Shown piece after piece: positions 50,018-59,204 of a DNA stretch of 64,000 nt. Position 1 is the first letter of the stretch. Each line of letters starts with the position of its first letter. The stretch is from an uncultured Muribaculaceae bacterium (GTDB lineage Bacteria; Bacteroidota; Bacteroidia; Bacteroidales; Muribaculaceae): contig CAJTTG010000001.1 in NCBI GenBank assembly GCA_910579185.1, positions 656,386 through 720,385 on the forward strand, given 5' to 3'. A model generated the notes under the pieces. The model did no database searches, was not told where the DNA came from, and saw only the letters and a list, made by a program, of their open reading frames with translations. The position numbers and the translations under genes are program-made.

Positions 50018-50923
50018 TCAATCTGTGGGCGATGAATTACGGAAAGCGGTGGGAGACAAGCCGGTATGTTTCTTGAAAAACTTACAGAAAGCAGCCATCT
50101 CAGAGAAAGAAAGTTCTGATGAAATCTCCTGAATTGAAACCTTTGTTTCTTTCAAGAGATATGTTGCACGTTGGAGTAATTCATCTCTGATCACGGCATA
50201 GGGTGTTTTCCCGAGATTAGCCTTGACCACACGCGCAAGATGCTTGTCGGACAGGCATAAAGCCGTTGCATAAAATGATACATTGCGCTCAGTCTTATAG
50301 TGTCGCCATACGAGTTTGAGGAAATTGCGCGTGATCCAATCCTGACGGCTTTCAATATTTGTTGCCGGTTCCTCGATACTGTTCTTGTGCAGAATGATAT
50401 TACCTGTCTCCAGCATAAAATTGCGGAAATATGAGCGACACAGTTCAATACGATAGGCATGACCATGAGAGCCGAGTGACTGATACAACAGGGAAAGTTG
50501 TGTTTCAACAGTACGAGTCTCCGATGGCGTAAGATTCAGCATCGGGATAGAATACCGGTCCTTGAACGATTCGGAGTCAGCCGGTCGCATGCCATTAAGA
50601 GCCTCGTTGGTGAACAGATAGTTAGGCAAAAGACACCAAGCCTCGACATCACGGCTCATGCTCTCGAAATAGATTGGCTCCCAAGCGAGAATATCAATGA
50701 ACTGATTGGCTCCCACGTCGAGCCGGAGATCGTGTTTGCGTATGGTTATATTTCCCCGGACAACCAGAAGAAACATTCGACATTCGTGGACAGATTGCCC
50801 CAACAGATCTCGAAACTGCACCGGAGAAACCAAAACAACACGGCTTGGAATGGAACAACCGACAGGGAAAAAATCAATCAGCTCGGAATGAATCATAAGA
50901 TCAAATGCGCTTGGATAATGCAT
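50018..50923 (-). CDS. AraC family transcriptional regulator
   Basis: The 301-residue protein has an N-terminal cupin-like sensor region (about 1-180) and a C-terminal AraC/XylS double helix-turn-helix: RNVSFYATALCLSDKHLARVV, GKTPYAVIRDELLQRATYLL, and VSIQEISSELSFSEMAAFCK with FFKKHTGLSPTAFR. It is transcribed divergently from the RND efflux operon and most likely controls it. The 130 or so bases between contain the operon promoter. Confidence 0.93.
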   Translation of the reverse strand: MHYPSAFDLMIHSELIDFFPVGCSIPSRVVLVSPVQFRDLLGQSVHECRMFLLVVRGNITIRKHDLRLDVGANQFIDILAWEPIYFESMSRDVEAWCLLPNYLFTNEALNGMRPADSESFKDRYSIPMLNLTPSETRTVETQLSLLYQSLGSHGHAYRIELCRSYFRNFMLETGNIILHKNSIEEPATNIESRQDWITRNFLKLVWRHYKTERNVSFYATALCLSDKHLARVVKANLGKTPYAVIRDELLQRATYLLKETKVSIQEISSELSFSEMAAFCKFFKKHTGLSPTAFRNSSPTD

Positions 50924-51050
50924 GCAAAAATAAGTCTAATGCGCAATTTGGAAAAGATTATAACCATTTATTATGATTATTTTACATTTTATGCGACAAA
51001 TGGACAATATAACGTCCAACGCGTACAACCAAGCAAGTGGAACTATAAAC

Positions 51051-51058
51051 TAATTTTG
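51051..51058 (+). promoter_or_regulatory. -7 box of the RND efflux operon
   Basis: TAATTTTG matches the -7 consensus. It ends two bases before an ATG at 51060, so transcription would start after that ATG; the next in-frame ATG at 51084 is therefore the likely start of the operon's first gene. Confidence 0.65.
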
Positions 51059-51083
51059 CATGAAAAATTCATTATCACAATCT

Positions 51084-52226
51084 ATGTCATACAAAATTAA
51101 GATTTTCGCAATGGCACTCACCATCCTCACGCTCTCCTCATGCGGAGGTGAAAAGAGTGAGAATCAGGCAGAAGCGCCACAAGAGTACCCGTTAATGTCA
51201 GTAAAGCCGGAAGACAAGAGCCTATCGGTGAAGTATACCGCAGTCCTTGAGGGACGGCAGGATGTTGAAATCCGGCCTGAGGTCTCCGGTTTGATAACCA
51301 AGGTCAATGTTGAAGAAGGGGCGAAGGTGAAGAAAGGCCAGGTTCTTTTCGTAATTGATCAGGTGCCCTATCGCGCTGCATTGCAACGCGCTCAGGCATC
51401 CGTTGCAACAGCAGAAGCCAATCTTGCGAATGCGAAACTCTCGCTTGAAGGCAAAGAGGAATTATTCAAAGAAAAGGTGATCTCAGATTTTGAGCTGCGC
51501 ACCGCCCAGAACGCCTACCGCAGTGCCGAAGCCGCCCTTCTTCAAGCCAAAGCGGAACAGCGTTCGGCAGAAAACGATCTTTCCTATACCGAAGTGAAAA
51601 GCCCCGTCGACGGGATAGCCGGTATGACATCGTTCCGCATAGGAGCATTGGTCGGCCCGACAATGAGCGAACCGTTGATCAATGTTTCGGACAATTCCGA
51701 TATGTACGCCTATTTCTCGATGGCAGAGAAGCAAGCGCTTGAACTCACATCTCAGTATGGATCGCTTGAGGAAGCCATCAAATCGTTCCCGCCTATCTCG
51801 CTTGAGATGAAGGATGGACAGATCTATCAGCAACAAGGCCACATTGATGTGATCAGCGGCATGGTCGACAAGACAACAGGAACGGTTTCCCTTCGTGCCA
51901 ACTTCCCCAATGAGGGTGGACAGCTTTTGAGCGGAGGATCAGCAAATGTGATTTTGTCGTACGATCGTCCGGGATCACTCGTCATTCCACAGGAGGCCAC
52001 TTACGAGATCCAGAACAAGATCTTCACATACAAAGTTGTTGACGGAACCACTGTTTCAACTCCGATCGAAGTGTTCAAGATCAACGACGGAAAAGAGTAT
52101 ATCGTTCTGTCGGGCTTATCCGAAGGTGATACAATCGTTGCCGAAGGCGCAGGCCTTCTGAAAGCCGGCACAAAGGTTACCCCGATGAAAGAAAAGAAAA
52201 ATCAGAACGAGGAGGCTAAGAAATGA
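51084..52226 (+). CDS. RND efflux periplasmic adaptor (AcrA/MexA-like lipoprotein)
   Basis: About 380 residues with lipobox TLSSC, then the membrane-fusion-protein order: barrel-sandwich half RPEVSGLITKVNVEEGAKVK, a helical hairpin with TAEANLANAKLSLEGKEELF, second half AENDLSYTEVKSPVDGIAG, and beta-barrel and membrane-proximal domains (VIPQEATYEIQNKIFTYKV). It links the inner-membrane pump to the outer-membrane channel. The ATG at 51060 is less likely because it lies at the promoter. The gene overlaps the pump gene by 4 bases. Confidence 0.94.
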   Translation: MSYKIKIFAMALTILTLSSCGGEKSENQAEAPQEYPLMSVKPEDKSLSVKYTAVLEGRQDVEIRPEVSGLITKVNVEEGAKVKKGQVLFVIDQVPYRAALQRAQASVATAEANLANAKLSLEGKEELFKEKVISDFELRTAQNAYRSAEAALLQAKAEQRSAENDLSYTEVKSPVDGIAGMTSFRIGALVGPTMSEPLINVSDNSDMYAYFSMAEKQALELTSQYGSLEEAIKSFPPISLEMKDGQIYQQQGHIDVISGMVDKTTGTVSLRANFPNEGGQLLSGGSANVILSYDRPGSLVIPQEATYEIQNKIFTYKVVDGTTVSTPIEVFKINDGKEYIVLSGLSEGDTIVAEGAGLLKAGTKVTPMKEKKNQNEEAKK

Positions 52227-55200
52227 ATATCAAACGATTTATAGACCGTCCCATCCTTTCGATAGTCATCTCGGTGGTGATTGTCGTGGCCGGGCTTATC
52301 GGTCTTTTCGGTCTGGCTGTGGAGCAGTATCCGGATATTGCACCACCAACAATCCGAGTGTCCACCACCTACAGCGGCGCAAATGCCGAGACCGTGCAGA
52401 AGAGTGTGATAGTACCGCTCGAAGAGGCTATCAATGGTGTGGAGAACATGACCTACATGACTTCGACAGCCAGCAACACGGGTAGCGGTGAGATCACGAT
52501 CTACTTTAAACAGGGAAGCGACGGCGATATGGCTGCGGTCAACGTACAGAACAGCGTATCGACAGCAACGGCATTGCTTCCTGCCGAGGTAACAAAAATC
52601 GGTGTGACCACCCGTAAGCGTCAGAACAGTACTCTTATGGTCTTCGGCCTTTACAGCCCTGACGGGACATACGACGAAACGTTCCTGACAAACTACATGA
52701 ACATCAATGTCAAGCCGGGAATCCAGCGTATATCGGGCGTCGGCGAGGTCAACGTCATGGGTGGCGCATATGCCATGCGTATATGGCTGAAACCGGATGT
52801 CATGGCTCAATATGGCCTGGTGCCCAACGATGTGACAGCCGCACTCTCGAGCCAGAACATAGAGGCATCAACCGGTGCAATAGGCGAAGATTCGGAAAAC
52901 GTGTTCCAGTACACCCTCAAATATCGCGGACGTCTTGAAGAGGAAAGCGAATTTGAGGAAATCATAATCAAAGCCTACGACGATGGACGTGTGCTCCGTC
53001 TCAAGGATATCGCAGATGTTGAGCTCGGCGCACAAAGCTATTCATATAAAGGCTTCGTCAACGGTCTGCCGGGAGCTACCTGTATGATCAACCAGATCTC
53101 TGGATCAAATGCCAACGAGATCATCATCAATATAGAGAAATATCTTGATCAGGTAGAGAAGAGCCTTCCCGACGGCATTGAGCTGGTTCAGCTGATGAGT
53201 ACCAAAACGTTCCTCGACGCATCAATAAACAAAGTGATCGAGACGCTGCTTGAAGCCATCATCCTCGTGGTTCTCGTGGTCTATCTCTTCCTCCAGAATC
53301 CGCGCTCCACACTAATACCTACTATCAGTATCTTCGTTTCGCTGATCGGAACATTCGCCATACTCTACTTAGCCGGATTCAGCATCAATCTTCTTACCTT
53401 ATTCGCCCTTGTGCTCGCAATCGGAACAATAGTCGACGATGCCATCATCGTGGTCGAGGCCGTGCAGACCAAATTCGACGAGGGCTATCGGTCGTCCTAT
53501 AAAGCGGCTGTGGATGCCATGGGTGGCGTATCGTCAGCTCTGGTAACGTCGACACTTGTCTTCATGGCTGTGTTCGTGCCGGTATCTTTTATGGGTGGCA
53601 CTTCGGGTGTGTTCTACACCCAGTTCGGTATCACGATGGCGGTATCAGTCGGTATATCGGCAATCAACGCTCTTACATTGTCGCCGGCCTTATGTGCGAT
53701 GCTCCTGCGCCCCAATCAGGAGATCATCGAGGGTAAGAAGCTGGAATTCTCCACAAGATTCCGTCTGGCCTTTGATGCCACCTTCAGTAAGATTGTCCGG
53801 AAATATGTGGGTGGAGTGTTCTTCTTCATCAAGCATAAATGGCTTGGATGGTCAACCCTTGCCATTGCATGTGGCGCATTGGTATGGCTGATGAGCACCA
53901 CTAAGACGGGCCTTGTCCCGAATGAGGACACGGGAGCCATGTTCATGAGCTTCGACTCCCCTGCCGGCAGCACTCTGGCTGAGACAGAGGCCATCATGCA
54001 GGAGATTCAGGCGGAACTGAAACAAATCCCCCAGATCCAGAATTTCAATATGGTGGCAGGTTTCGGTATGGCATCCGGAAATGGCGCATCCCATGGTATG
54101 TTCATCATCAAGCTCAAGCCTTGGGATCAACGAACCGGGAAAAACGATAATGTGGATGGCATACGAGCCGAGATATATCGCCGCACGGCTCATATCAAGA
54201 ACGCACGACTCTTCATCTTCGCACCACCTATGATCCAGGGCTACGGCTCCGGCAATAGCTTCGATGTGTATGTCCAGGACCGTGCCGGAAAAGGCTACGA
54301 CGAACTAAGCACCGTGACCAACAACTTCATCGAAGCTCTCAACAAGCGTCCGGAAATTGAGATGGCCCGTACATCATTCAGTGCCGATTTCCCCCAGTAC
54401 ACCATAGATGTTGATGAGGCTCAGGCACAACGCGCCGGAACTACAACAAGCGAGATCCTGAACGTGCTTTCGGGTTACTTCGGCAGTATCTATGCCTCCA
54501 ACTTCAACCGATTCACCAAGATATACCGTGTGATCGTTCAGGCACCGTACAACTATCGGGATGGCATGCAGGCACTGGACAATATCTACGTGAAGACGAG
54601 CAACGGCATGGCTCCAATCAGCCAGTTCGTGACACTGACAAAGACCTATGGAGCTGAATCGCTGATGCGTTTCAATATGTTCTCCGCAATCAACGTGCAG
54701 GGAATGCCGGCAGCAGGATATAGCTCCGGCGATGTCATCAACGCTATCAATGAGGTTTCGGCACAGACACTGCCCACAGGCTATGGCTTTGAGTTCTCAG
54801 GCATGTCGCGAGAAGAGGAACAGACCGGCAACAGCCACACGACGATTATCATCTATGGTATATGCGTGCTGTTCATCTACTTGATCCTGTGTGCTCTCTA
54901 TGAAAGCTTGTTCGTGCCGTTGGCCGTGATCCTGTCGGTTCCGTTCGGATTGCTCGGCAGCTTCCTGTTCGCTAAACTATGGGGGATCGAGAACAATATC
55001 TATCTCCAGACAGGTCTGATCATGCTTATCGGTCTTCTGGCCAAGACGGCAATCCTTCTGACAGAATATGGCACCGAGCGTCGTAAAGCAGGAATGTCGC
55101 TGACACAGGCAGCGATGTCGGCAGCGTCAGTGCGTCTGCGCCCGATCCTCATGACTGCCCTGACAATGATATTCGGTCTTCTGCCTCTGATGTTCGCCAC

Positions 55201-55381
55201 CGGCGTCGGTGCCAATGGCAACACATCTCTTGGAGTAGGCGTGGTAGGCGGAATGATCATCGGCACAATCGGTCTGCTGTTTGTGACCCCGGCATTCTTC
55301 ATCACATTCCAGTACATTGAAGAAAAAGTGATGGGTCGCCGCAAAAAAGAACGTGAAAACGAAATAGAAGAATCCAAATGA
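52223..55381 (+). CDS. RND efflux pump, hydrophobe/amphiphile type (AcrB/MexB-like)
   Basis: The 1,052-residue pump has twelve membrane helices and two large periplasmic loops. Family marks are FIDRPILSIVISVVIVVAGL at the start, PDIAPPTIRVSTTYSGANAE, the proton-relay aspartate pair in LAIGTIVDDAIIVVE in helix 4, and VFMAVFVPVSFMGG. It uses the proton gradient to expel drugs and amphiphiles. It is the middle gene of a complete tripartite operon, overlapping both neighbours by 4 bases. Confidence 0.97.
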   Translation: MNIKRFIDRPILSIVISVVIVVAGLIGLFGLAVEQYPDIAPPTIRVSTTYSGANAETVQKSVIVPLEEAINGVENMTYMTSTASNTGSGEITIYFKQGSDGDMAAVNVQNSVSTATALLPAEVTKIGVTTRKRQNSTLMVFGLYSPDGTYDETFLTNYMNINVKPGIQRISGVGEVNVMGGAYAMRIWLKPDVMAQYGLVPNDVTAALSSQNIEASTGAIGEDSENVFQYTLKYRGRLEEESEFEEIIIKAYDDGRVLRLKDIADVELGAQSYSYKGFVNGLPGATCMINQISGSNANEIIINIEKYLDQVEKSLPDGIELVQLMSTKTFLDASINKVIETLLEAIILVVLVVYLFLQNPRSTLIPTISIFVSLIGTFAILYLAGFSINLLTLFALVLAIGTIVDDAIIVVEAVQTKFDEGYRSSYKAAVDAMGGVSSALVTSTLVFMAVFVPVSFMGGTSGVFYTQFGITMAVSVGISAINALTLSPALCAMLLRPNQEIIEGKKLEFSTRFRLAFDATFSKIVRKYVGGVFFFIKHKWLGWSTLAIACGALVWLMSTTKTGLVPNEDTGAMFMSFDSPAGSTLAETEAIMQEIQAELKQIPQIQNFNMVAGFGMASGNGASHGMFIIKLKPWDQRTGKNDNVDGIRAEIYRRTAHIKNARLFIFAPPMIQGYGSGNSFDVYVQDRAGKGYDELSTVTNNFIEALNKRPEIEMARTSFSADFPQYTIDVDEAQAQRAGTTTSEILNVLSGYFGSIYASNFNRFTKIYRVIVQAPYNYRDGMQALDNIYVKTSNGMAPISQFVTLTKTYGAESLMRFNMFSAINVQGMPAAGYSSGDVINAINEVSAQTLPTGYGFEFSGMSREEEQTGNSHTTIIIYGICVLFIYLILCALYESLFVPLAVILSVPFGLLGSFLFAKLWGIENNIYLQTGLIMLIGLLAKTAILLTEYGTERRKAGMSLTQAAMSAASVRLRPILMTALTMIFGLLPLMFATGVGANGNTSLGVGVVGGMIIGTIGLLFVTPAFFITFQYIEEKVMGRRKKERENEIEESK

Positions 55382-56757
55382 AACTCCTACCATCATTAGC
55401 AATAATATGCCTTGGTCTGAGCAGCTGTAACCTATACAAGAGTTACAGCCGCCCGGACGGGCTTCCCATCGATTCATTGTTCGATGAGGACACAATGAAA
55501 CAATCCGACACTCTCCCATCACTCGGAAGCATGCCATGGCAAGAGCTGTTTACCGACAGCAATCTTCAGGCCTTGATCAATGAAGGATTGAACTCCAATA
55601 CTGATCTGCAAACGGCATTGCTGCGCATTGACGAAGCTCAGGCAGGACTGACAGCCGCCAAGCTGGCCTATCTGCCATCACTCACATTCTCGCCCAACGG
55701 AGCGATAACAAGCGTGGATGGCGGCAAAGCCAACAAGACCTACGAAATTCCGGTCAATCTGAGCTGGGAAATAGATCTGTTCGGAAAGCTGCGCAACGCC
55801 AAGAAGGAATCCCAGGCCATGCTGCTCCAACAGACAGCCTACAGCCAGGCTGTCAGATCGGAGCTGATAGCTTCCATAGCCAACAGCTACTACACCCTTC
55901 TTATGCTCGACAAGCAGATTGAGATCAGCAATCAGACGATCGAACTATGGAAAGAGCAGCTCCGCACCATGGAGCTTCAGCTCAAAGTTGGCGATATACG
56001 CGAGAATGCTGTCAGTCAGGCACGTGCCAATCTGAACGGATTGCTTGCCACAAACAATAACCTTGTCCGCCAACAACGTGAGACCGAAAACGCCATCTGC
56101 ACCCTGCTCGGAGTCACATATCACCCAATAGCGCGGACAAACCTTGAAGCTCAGACTCTGCCGGCTAATCTCAGCGTGGGGATGCCTCTGCAACTGCTTT
56201 CAATGCGTCCCGATGTTGTCAGTGCTGAAATGGCTCTTGCGGCAGCATATTACTCTACCAATCAGTCAAGAGCGGCTTTCTATCCTTCGTTGACCCTTGG
56301 CGGATCGGCCGGATGGACCAATGCTCTCGGTCAAGCCGTGTCAAATCCCGGTGGATGGATACTTTCAGCACTCGGATCTCTGACCCAGCCCATATTCCAA
56401 CGCGGAAAGCTCATCTCCAACCTGAGAATATCGAAAGATGAAGAACAGATAGCACTGCTGAACTACAAACAGGCACTTCTTGATGCCGGACAGGAGGTCA
56501 ACGACGCACTATTCGCAATCGAATCCCACAGCCGCAACCTTGAATACCACGCCTCACAATGTGAAGCTCTTGAAAAAGCTGTGAAGTCGAACGAACTACT
56601 GTTCCGCACCAACAATGCCACTTACCTTGAACTCCTATCCTCACGGCAGGATCTTCTGAACTCCCGGCTCAATCTCGTTGTTGATAAAATGAGTCAGCTT
56701 CAATCCGTGGTCTCCCTCTACAAAGCCCTTGGCGGAGGTTCGGATCTAAATCAGTAG
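55378..56757 (+). CDS. RND efflux outer-membrane channel (TolC/OprM/NodT-like lipoprotein)
   Basis: The 459-residue protein has a lipobox GLSSC and the two repeats of outer-membrane efflux proteins: GLNSNTDLQTALLRIDEAQA, VNLSWEIDLFGKLRNAKKES, RPDVVSAEMALAAAYYSTNQ and LLNYKQALLDAGQEVNDALF. It forms the outer-membrane exit duct for the pump encoded just upstream (4-base overlap). A strong terminator follows, ending the operon before the MFS gene. Confidence 0.95.
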   Translation: MKLLPSLAIICLGLSSCNLYKSYSRPDGLPIDSLFDEDTMKQSDTLPSLGSMPWQELFTDSNLQALINEGLNSNTDLQTALLRIDEAQAGLTAAKLAYLPSLTFSPNGAITSVDGGKANKTYEIPVNLSWEIDLFGKLRNAKKESQAMLLQQTAYSQAVRSELIASIANSYYTLLMLDKQIEISNQTIELWKEQLRTMELQLKVGDIRENAVSQARANLNGLLATNNNLVRQQRETENAICTLLGVTYHPIARTNLEAQTLPANLSVGMPLQLLSMRPDVVSAEMALAAAYYSTNQSRAAFYPSLTLGGSAGWTNALGQAVSNPGGWILSALGSLTQPIFQRGKLISNLRISKDEEQIALLNYKQALLDAGQEVNDALFAIESHSRNLEYHASQCEALEKAVKSNELLFRTNNATYLELLSSRQDLLNSRLNLVVDKMSQLQSVVSLYKALGGGSDLNQ

Positions 56758-56790
56758 AAATATCAATACTTACAAACATATTTTCATACA

Positions 56791-56829
56791 GCAAGATTGC
56801 ACTGACCGTGCAATCTTGCATTTTGTTTC
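56791..56829 (+). terminator. Intrinsic terminator after the RND operon
   Basis: GCAAGATTGCAC (56791-56802) pairs perfectly with GTGCAATCTTGC (56808-56819), with ATTTTGTTTC after it. Confidence 0.85.
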
Positions 56830-56847
56830 AAAAGAGCATACAGCCAG

Positions 56848-58230
56848 ATGGAAGAAAGATCGGATAAATTATCGTTGAAAAAATACACCGCCGTCATTGC
56901 CATACTGATCGTACTTGTAATGACGGTTCTTGATGTCACGGTTGTCAATGTGGCATTACCGGTTCTCGCTGACAAGTTCAGCATCACGGACTCCCAGACC
57001 GTGTGGATAGTCACGATCTATCAGCTGATGATCACCATGCTGATACTTCCATTATCGTCGGTTGGCGATCTGTTCAGCTACCGGCGTACGTTCCTGACCG
57101 GCGTGGTGGTTTTCACCCTTGGATCAATCATGTGTGCCTCATCGCCCAACTTTGTCGCAATACTCGTGGCCCGAGCCATACAAGGCATAGGGGCGGCGTG
57201 TGTGATGAGCGTCAACATAGCCCTGACACGGTTGATCTATCCGCCAAAAGTGCTTGGGCGCGGACTTGCGCTGAACGGAATGGTTGTGGCGAGTGCCACT
57301 GCTGCCGGCCCCACATTGGCAGGTGCCATCCTGTCGGTTGCATCGTGGCACTGGCTGTTTCTCATCAACATTCCGTTCGGTATAGCCGCTTTTCTGGTGG
57401 GACTTCGATATCTCCCACACAATCCGCCACGCGATAGAAAGCCAAAATACGATTTTGTCAGCGCAATAGAAAATGCGGCGATGTTCGGACTTCTGTTTCT
57501 TGGTCTCGGAGGCTATTCAGGCCGCAACGATGAACCCAAAATGATACTTCTTGTGCTTGCCGCTCTGACGGTTGGCGTGTTCTACATTTTTCGGGAACGC
57601 CGTCGGCCAATCCCTATGCTCCCTGTCGACCTGTTCAAGATCCGCACCTATTCCCTGAGCATCATCACCTCTGTCTGCTCATTCATCGCTCAGATGCTTG
57701 TAATGGTATCGCTGCCGTTCCTGTTCCTCAACTCCTACGGATTCTCCTCCATCACCACGGGACTCCTGATGACCCCATGGCCCGTAGCCACCATGATCAT
57801 ATCACCCTTTGCCGCCCGGTTCGTCGAACGGCATAACGCCGGAGCCACTGCGGCTGCCGGGATGGCGGTCTATGCCATTGGTCTGCTGCTGATCATCTTC
57901 CTGCCGGCCACCAACATAACGGAGTTCGACATCATTTGGCGTATGACCGTCTGCGGCATTGGCTACGGCATGTTCCAGACCCCCAACAACATAGTGATGG
58001 TATCCTCAACCCCTGTACAGCGCACCGGTGGCGCAGGAGGCATGCAAAGCACGGCACGTCTTGTCGGGCAGACGCTTGGTGCGACCCTCGTCACCATTGT
58101 ATTTGCCGTGATGCAGGGCAACACATACCATCTTGTCCACATCTGCCTTGCAACGTCGATGGCATTCGCAATCTTTGCAGGCATATTCAGTATCTCACGC
58201 AAAAGCCAGCTGAAACAAAACCGCGTCTGA
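56848..58230 (+). CDS. DHA2 family MFS multidrug exporter (14 TM type)
   Basis: The 460-residue protein has about fourteen membrane segments. Family marks are LDVTVVNVALPVLADKF in helix 1, motif A-like SSVGDLFSYRRTFLTG, RAIQGIGAACVMSVNIALTR and motif C VASATAAGPTLAGAIL. It resembles SmvA/EmrB-like exporters of quaternary ammonium drugs. It starts 90 bases past the RND operon, after a terminator, so it may be separately controlled or reached by read-through. Confidence 0.93.
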   Translation: MEERSDKLSLKKYTAVIAILIVLVMTVLDVTVVNVALPVLADKFSITDSQTVWIVTIYQLMITMLILPLSSVGDLFSYRRTFLTGVVVFTLGSIMCASSPNFVAILVARAIQGIGAACVMSVNIALTRLIYPPKVLGRGLALNGMVVASATAAGPTLAGAILSVASWHWLFLINIPFGIAAFLVGLRYLPHNPPRDRKPKYDFVSAIENAAMFGLLFLGLGGYSGRNDEPKMILLVLAALTVGVFYIFRERRRPIPMLPVDLFKIRTYSLSIITSVCSFIAQMLVMVSLPFLFLNSYGFSSITTGLLMTPWPVATMIISPFAARFVERHNAGATAAAGMAVYAIGLLLIIFLPATNITEFDIIWRMTVCGIGYGMFQTPNNIVMVSSTPVQRTGGAGGMQSTARLVGQTLGATLVTIVFAVMQGNTYHLVHICLATSMAFAIFAGIFSISRKSQLKQNRV

Positions 58231-58434
58231 TCGCTGAGACCGATCCTGAGCATTGACAGGCGAAAGTGACAATCCGCATCAATCGTCACCATCCCATCGC
58301 TGATGATTTCGGCCTACCGCACGGAGTGCGGTGACCCCGACCAGCCCCGAAAGGCGTTGGCGAATATTCGCATCAACCGATTGTGTCCGGCTTCACTCGC
58401 TTCATTCATCAGCCCTGTCGTGGTGACGGTTCTC
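58231..58434. other. Intergenic region with palindromic repeat debris
   Basis: No gene. CCGCACGGAGTGCGGTGACC near 58317-58336 is a hairpin-bearing relative of the GTGACCCCGAC repeats at 36 and 40.8 kb. CATCAGCCCTGTCG near 58407-58420 recurs near 63447. Confidence 0.6.
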
Positions 58435-58534
58435 CTGTAGGGACTGCGCCATGGCGCGTCCGGCTCCGTCCATCCTTGCAAACATATTGATTATCTGGGT
58501 ATTATTCGGACGCGGCATGCCGCAGTCCCTACAG
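58435..58534. mobile_element. 100-bp inverted-repeat element (MITE-like)
   Basis: The left end CTGTAGGGACTGCGCCATGG and the right end, read in complement CTGTAGGGACTGCGGCATGC, match over 28 bases (continuing CGCGTCCG) with two differences. The middle contains GCAAACATATTGATTATC. Partial copies lie at 58643-58687 and 63537-63636. There is no coding sequence. Mobility is inferred from its structure and copies. Confidence 0.65.
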
Positions 58535-58580
58535 GCATGGGGCGTAATTACGGCTCCTGCCGCTGATGATTCCGGCCTTT

Positions 58581-58636
58581 AGTCACCTTAGTCAGTCTAG
58601 TCACGGCGACTAAAGTGACTAACATGACTAATGACT
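58581..58636. repeat. GACTAA-rich palindromic repeat, copy 1
   Basis: TTAGTCAGTCTAGTC and GACTAAAGTGACTAA face each other around ACGGC and can form a long hairpin. The same block recurs at 63320-63379. Confidence 0.7.
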
Positions 58637-58642
58637 CCACTC

Positions 58643-58687
58643 ACACTTGCAAACATATTGATTATCCAGACATTATCCAGACGCGGC
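58643..58687. repeat. Partial copy of the 100-bp element
   Basis: Holds the inner part and right arm (GCAAACATATTGATTATCCA, then ATTATCCAGACGCGGCA) but lacks the left arm and outer right end. Confidence 0.6.
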
Positions 58688-58700
58688 AGATGGTGGTTCC

Positions 58701-58889
58701 TTACTTGTTTTTATTCTTTAGATAATCAGCAAGAGCCTCTTTCGCAGATACTATGCGTGGCATGCCATTCTCATCAGCAAAAACCATATCCTGATCAAGG
58801 GCAGCTTTTCGACGTAGGAGATTCTCATAAGAAGTTTTCAACCCACGACATATTTTTTGTCGCAAATCTATTTTTTCTTTATCTGACAT
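58701..58889 (-). CDS. Small hypothetical protein
   Basis: A 62-residue, charged, helical protein (DLRQKICRGLKTSYENLLRR, later FADENGMPRIVSAKEALADY). I recognise no family, though its pattern resembles small Bacteroidales proteins of unknown role. A further frame upstream (about 25 codons, no ATG) overlaps its start. It lies downstream of tRNA-Ser(GGA) and past the tRNA terminator. Integrative-element cargo or a small toxin-antitoxin part are possible but unsupported. Confidence 0.55.
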   Translation of the reverse strand: MSDKEKIDLRQKICRGLKTSYENLLRRKAALDQDMVFADENGMPRIVSAKEALADYLKNKNK

Positions 58890-58976
58890 GACGATTCGAT
58901 TTTATTAAATAATTTAGAGTCAAAAACTTCTTCCTCCGTCGCTATCAATACTGTATTATCAACATTATAGAAATAG

Positions 58977-59010
58977 CAAAAAATCCAGCAGGCTTTCTGC
59001 TTGCTGGATT
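58977..59010 (-). terminator. Terminator of tRNA-Ser(GGA)
   Basis: On the minus strand AATCCAGCA (59010-59002) pairs with TGCTGGATT (58990-58982), followed by TTTT. Confidence 0.8.
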
Positions 59011-59030
59011 CATATTCGATGATTATTTTG

Positions 59031-59118
59031 CGGAGTGACCGAGATTCGAACTCGGGATACCCTTTTGGGGTATACACGCTTTCCAGGCGTGCCTCTTCAG
59101 CCACTCGAGCACCACTCC
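59031..59118 (-). tRNA. tRNA-Ser (GGA anticodon)
   Basis: An 88-base class II tRNA. The acceptor GGAGTGG (59118-59112) pairs with TCACTCC (59038-59032), with one G-T pair, then discriminator G. The anticodon arm CACGCCTGGAAAGCGTG gives GGA. A long variable arm (ATACCCCAAAAGGGTAT) and GTTCGAATC follow. It is the third tRNA-Ser gene in the window. Confidence 0.97.
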
Positions 59119-59204
59119 TTGATGCCTTCCGGCGTGGCTTGCCGGTTTTGCGATGCAAAGATAATCGTTTTATTTTAATTATGCCACAGGGCAATGAAGT
59201 TTTT

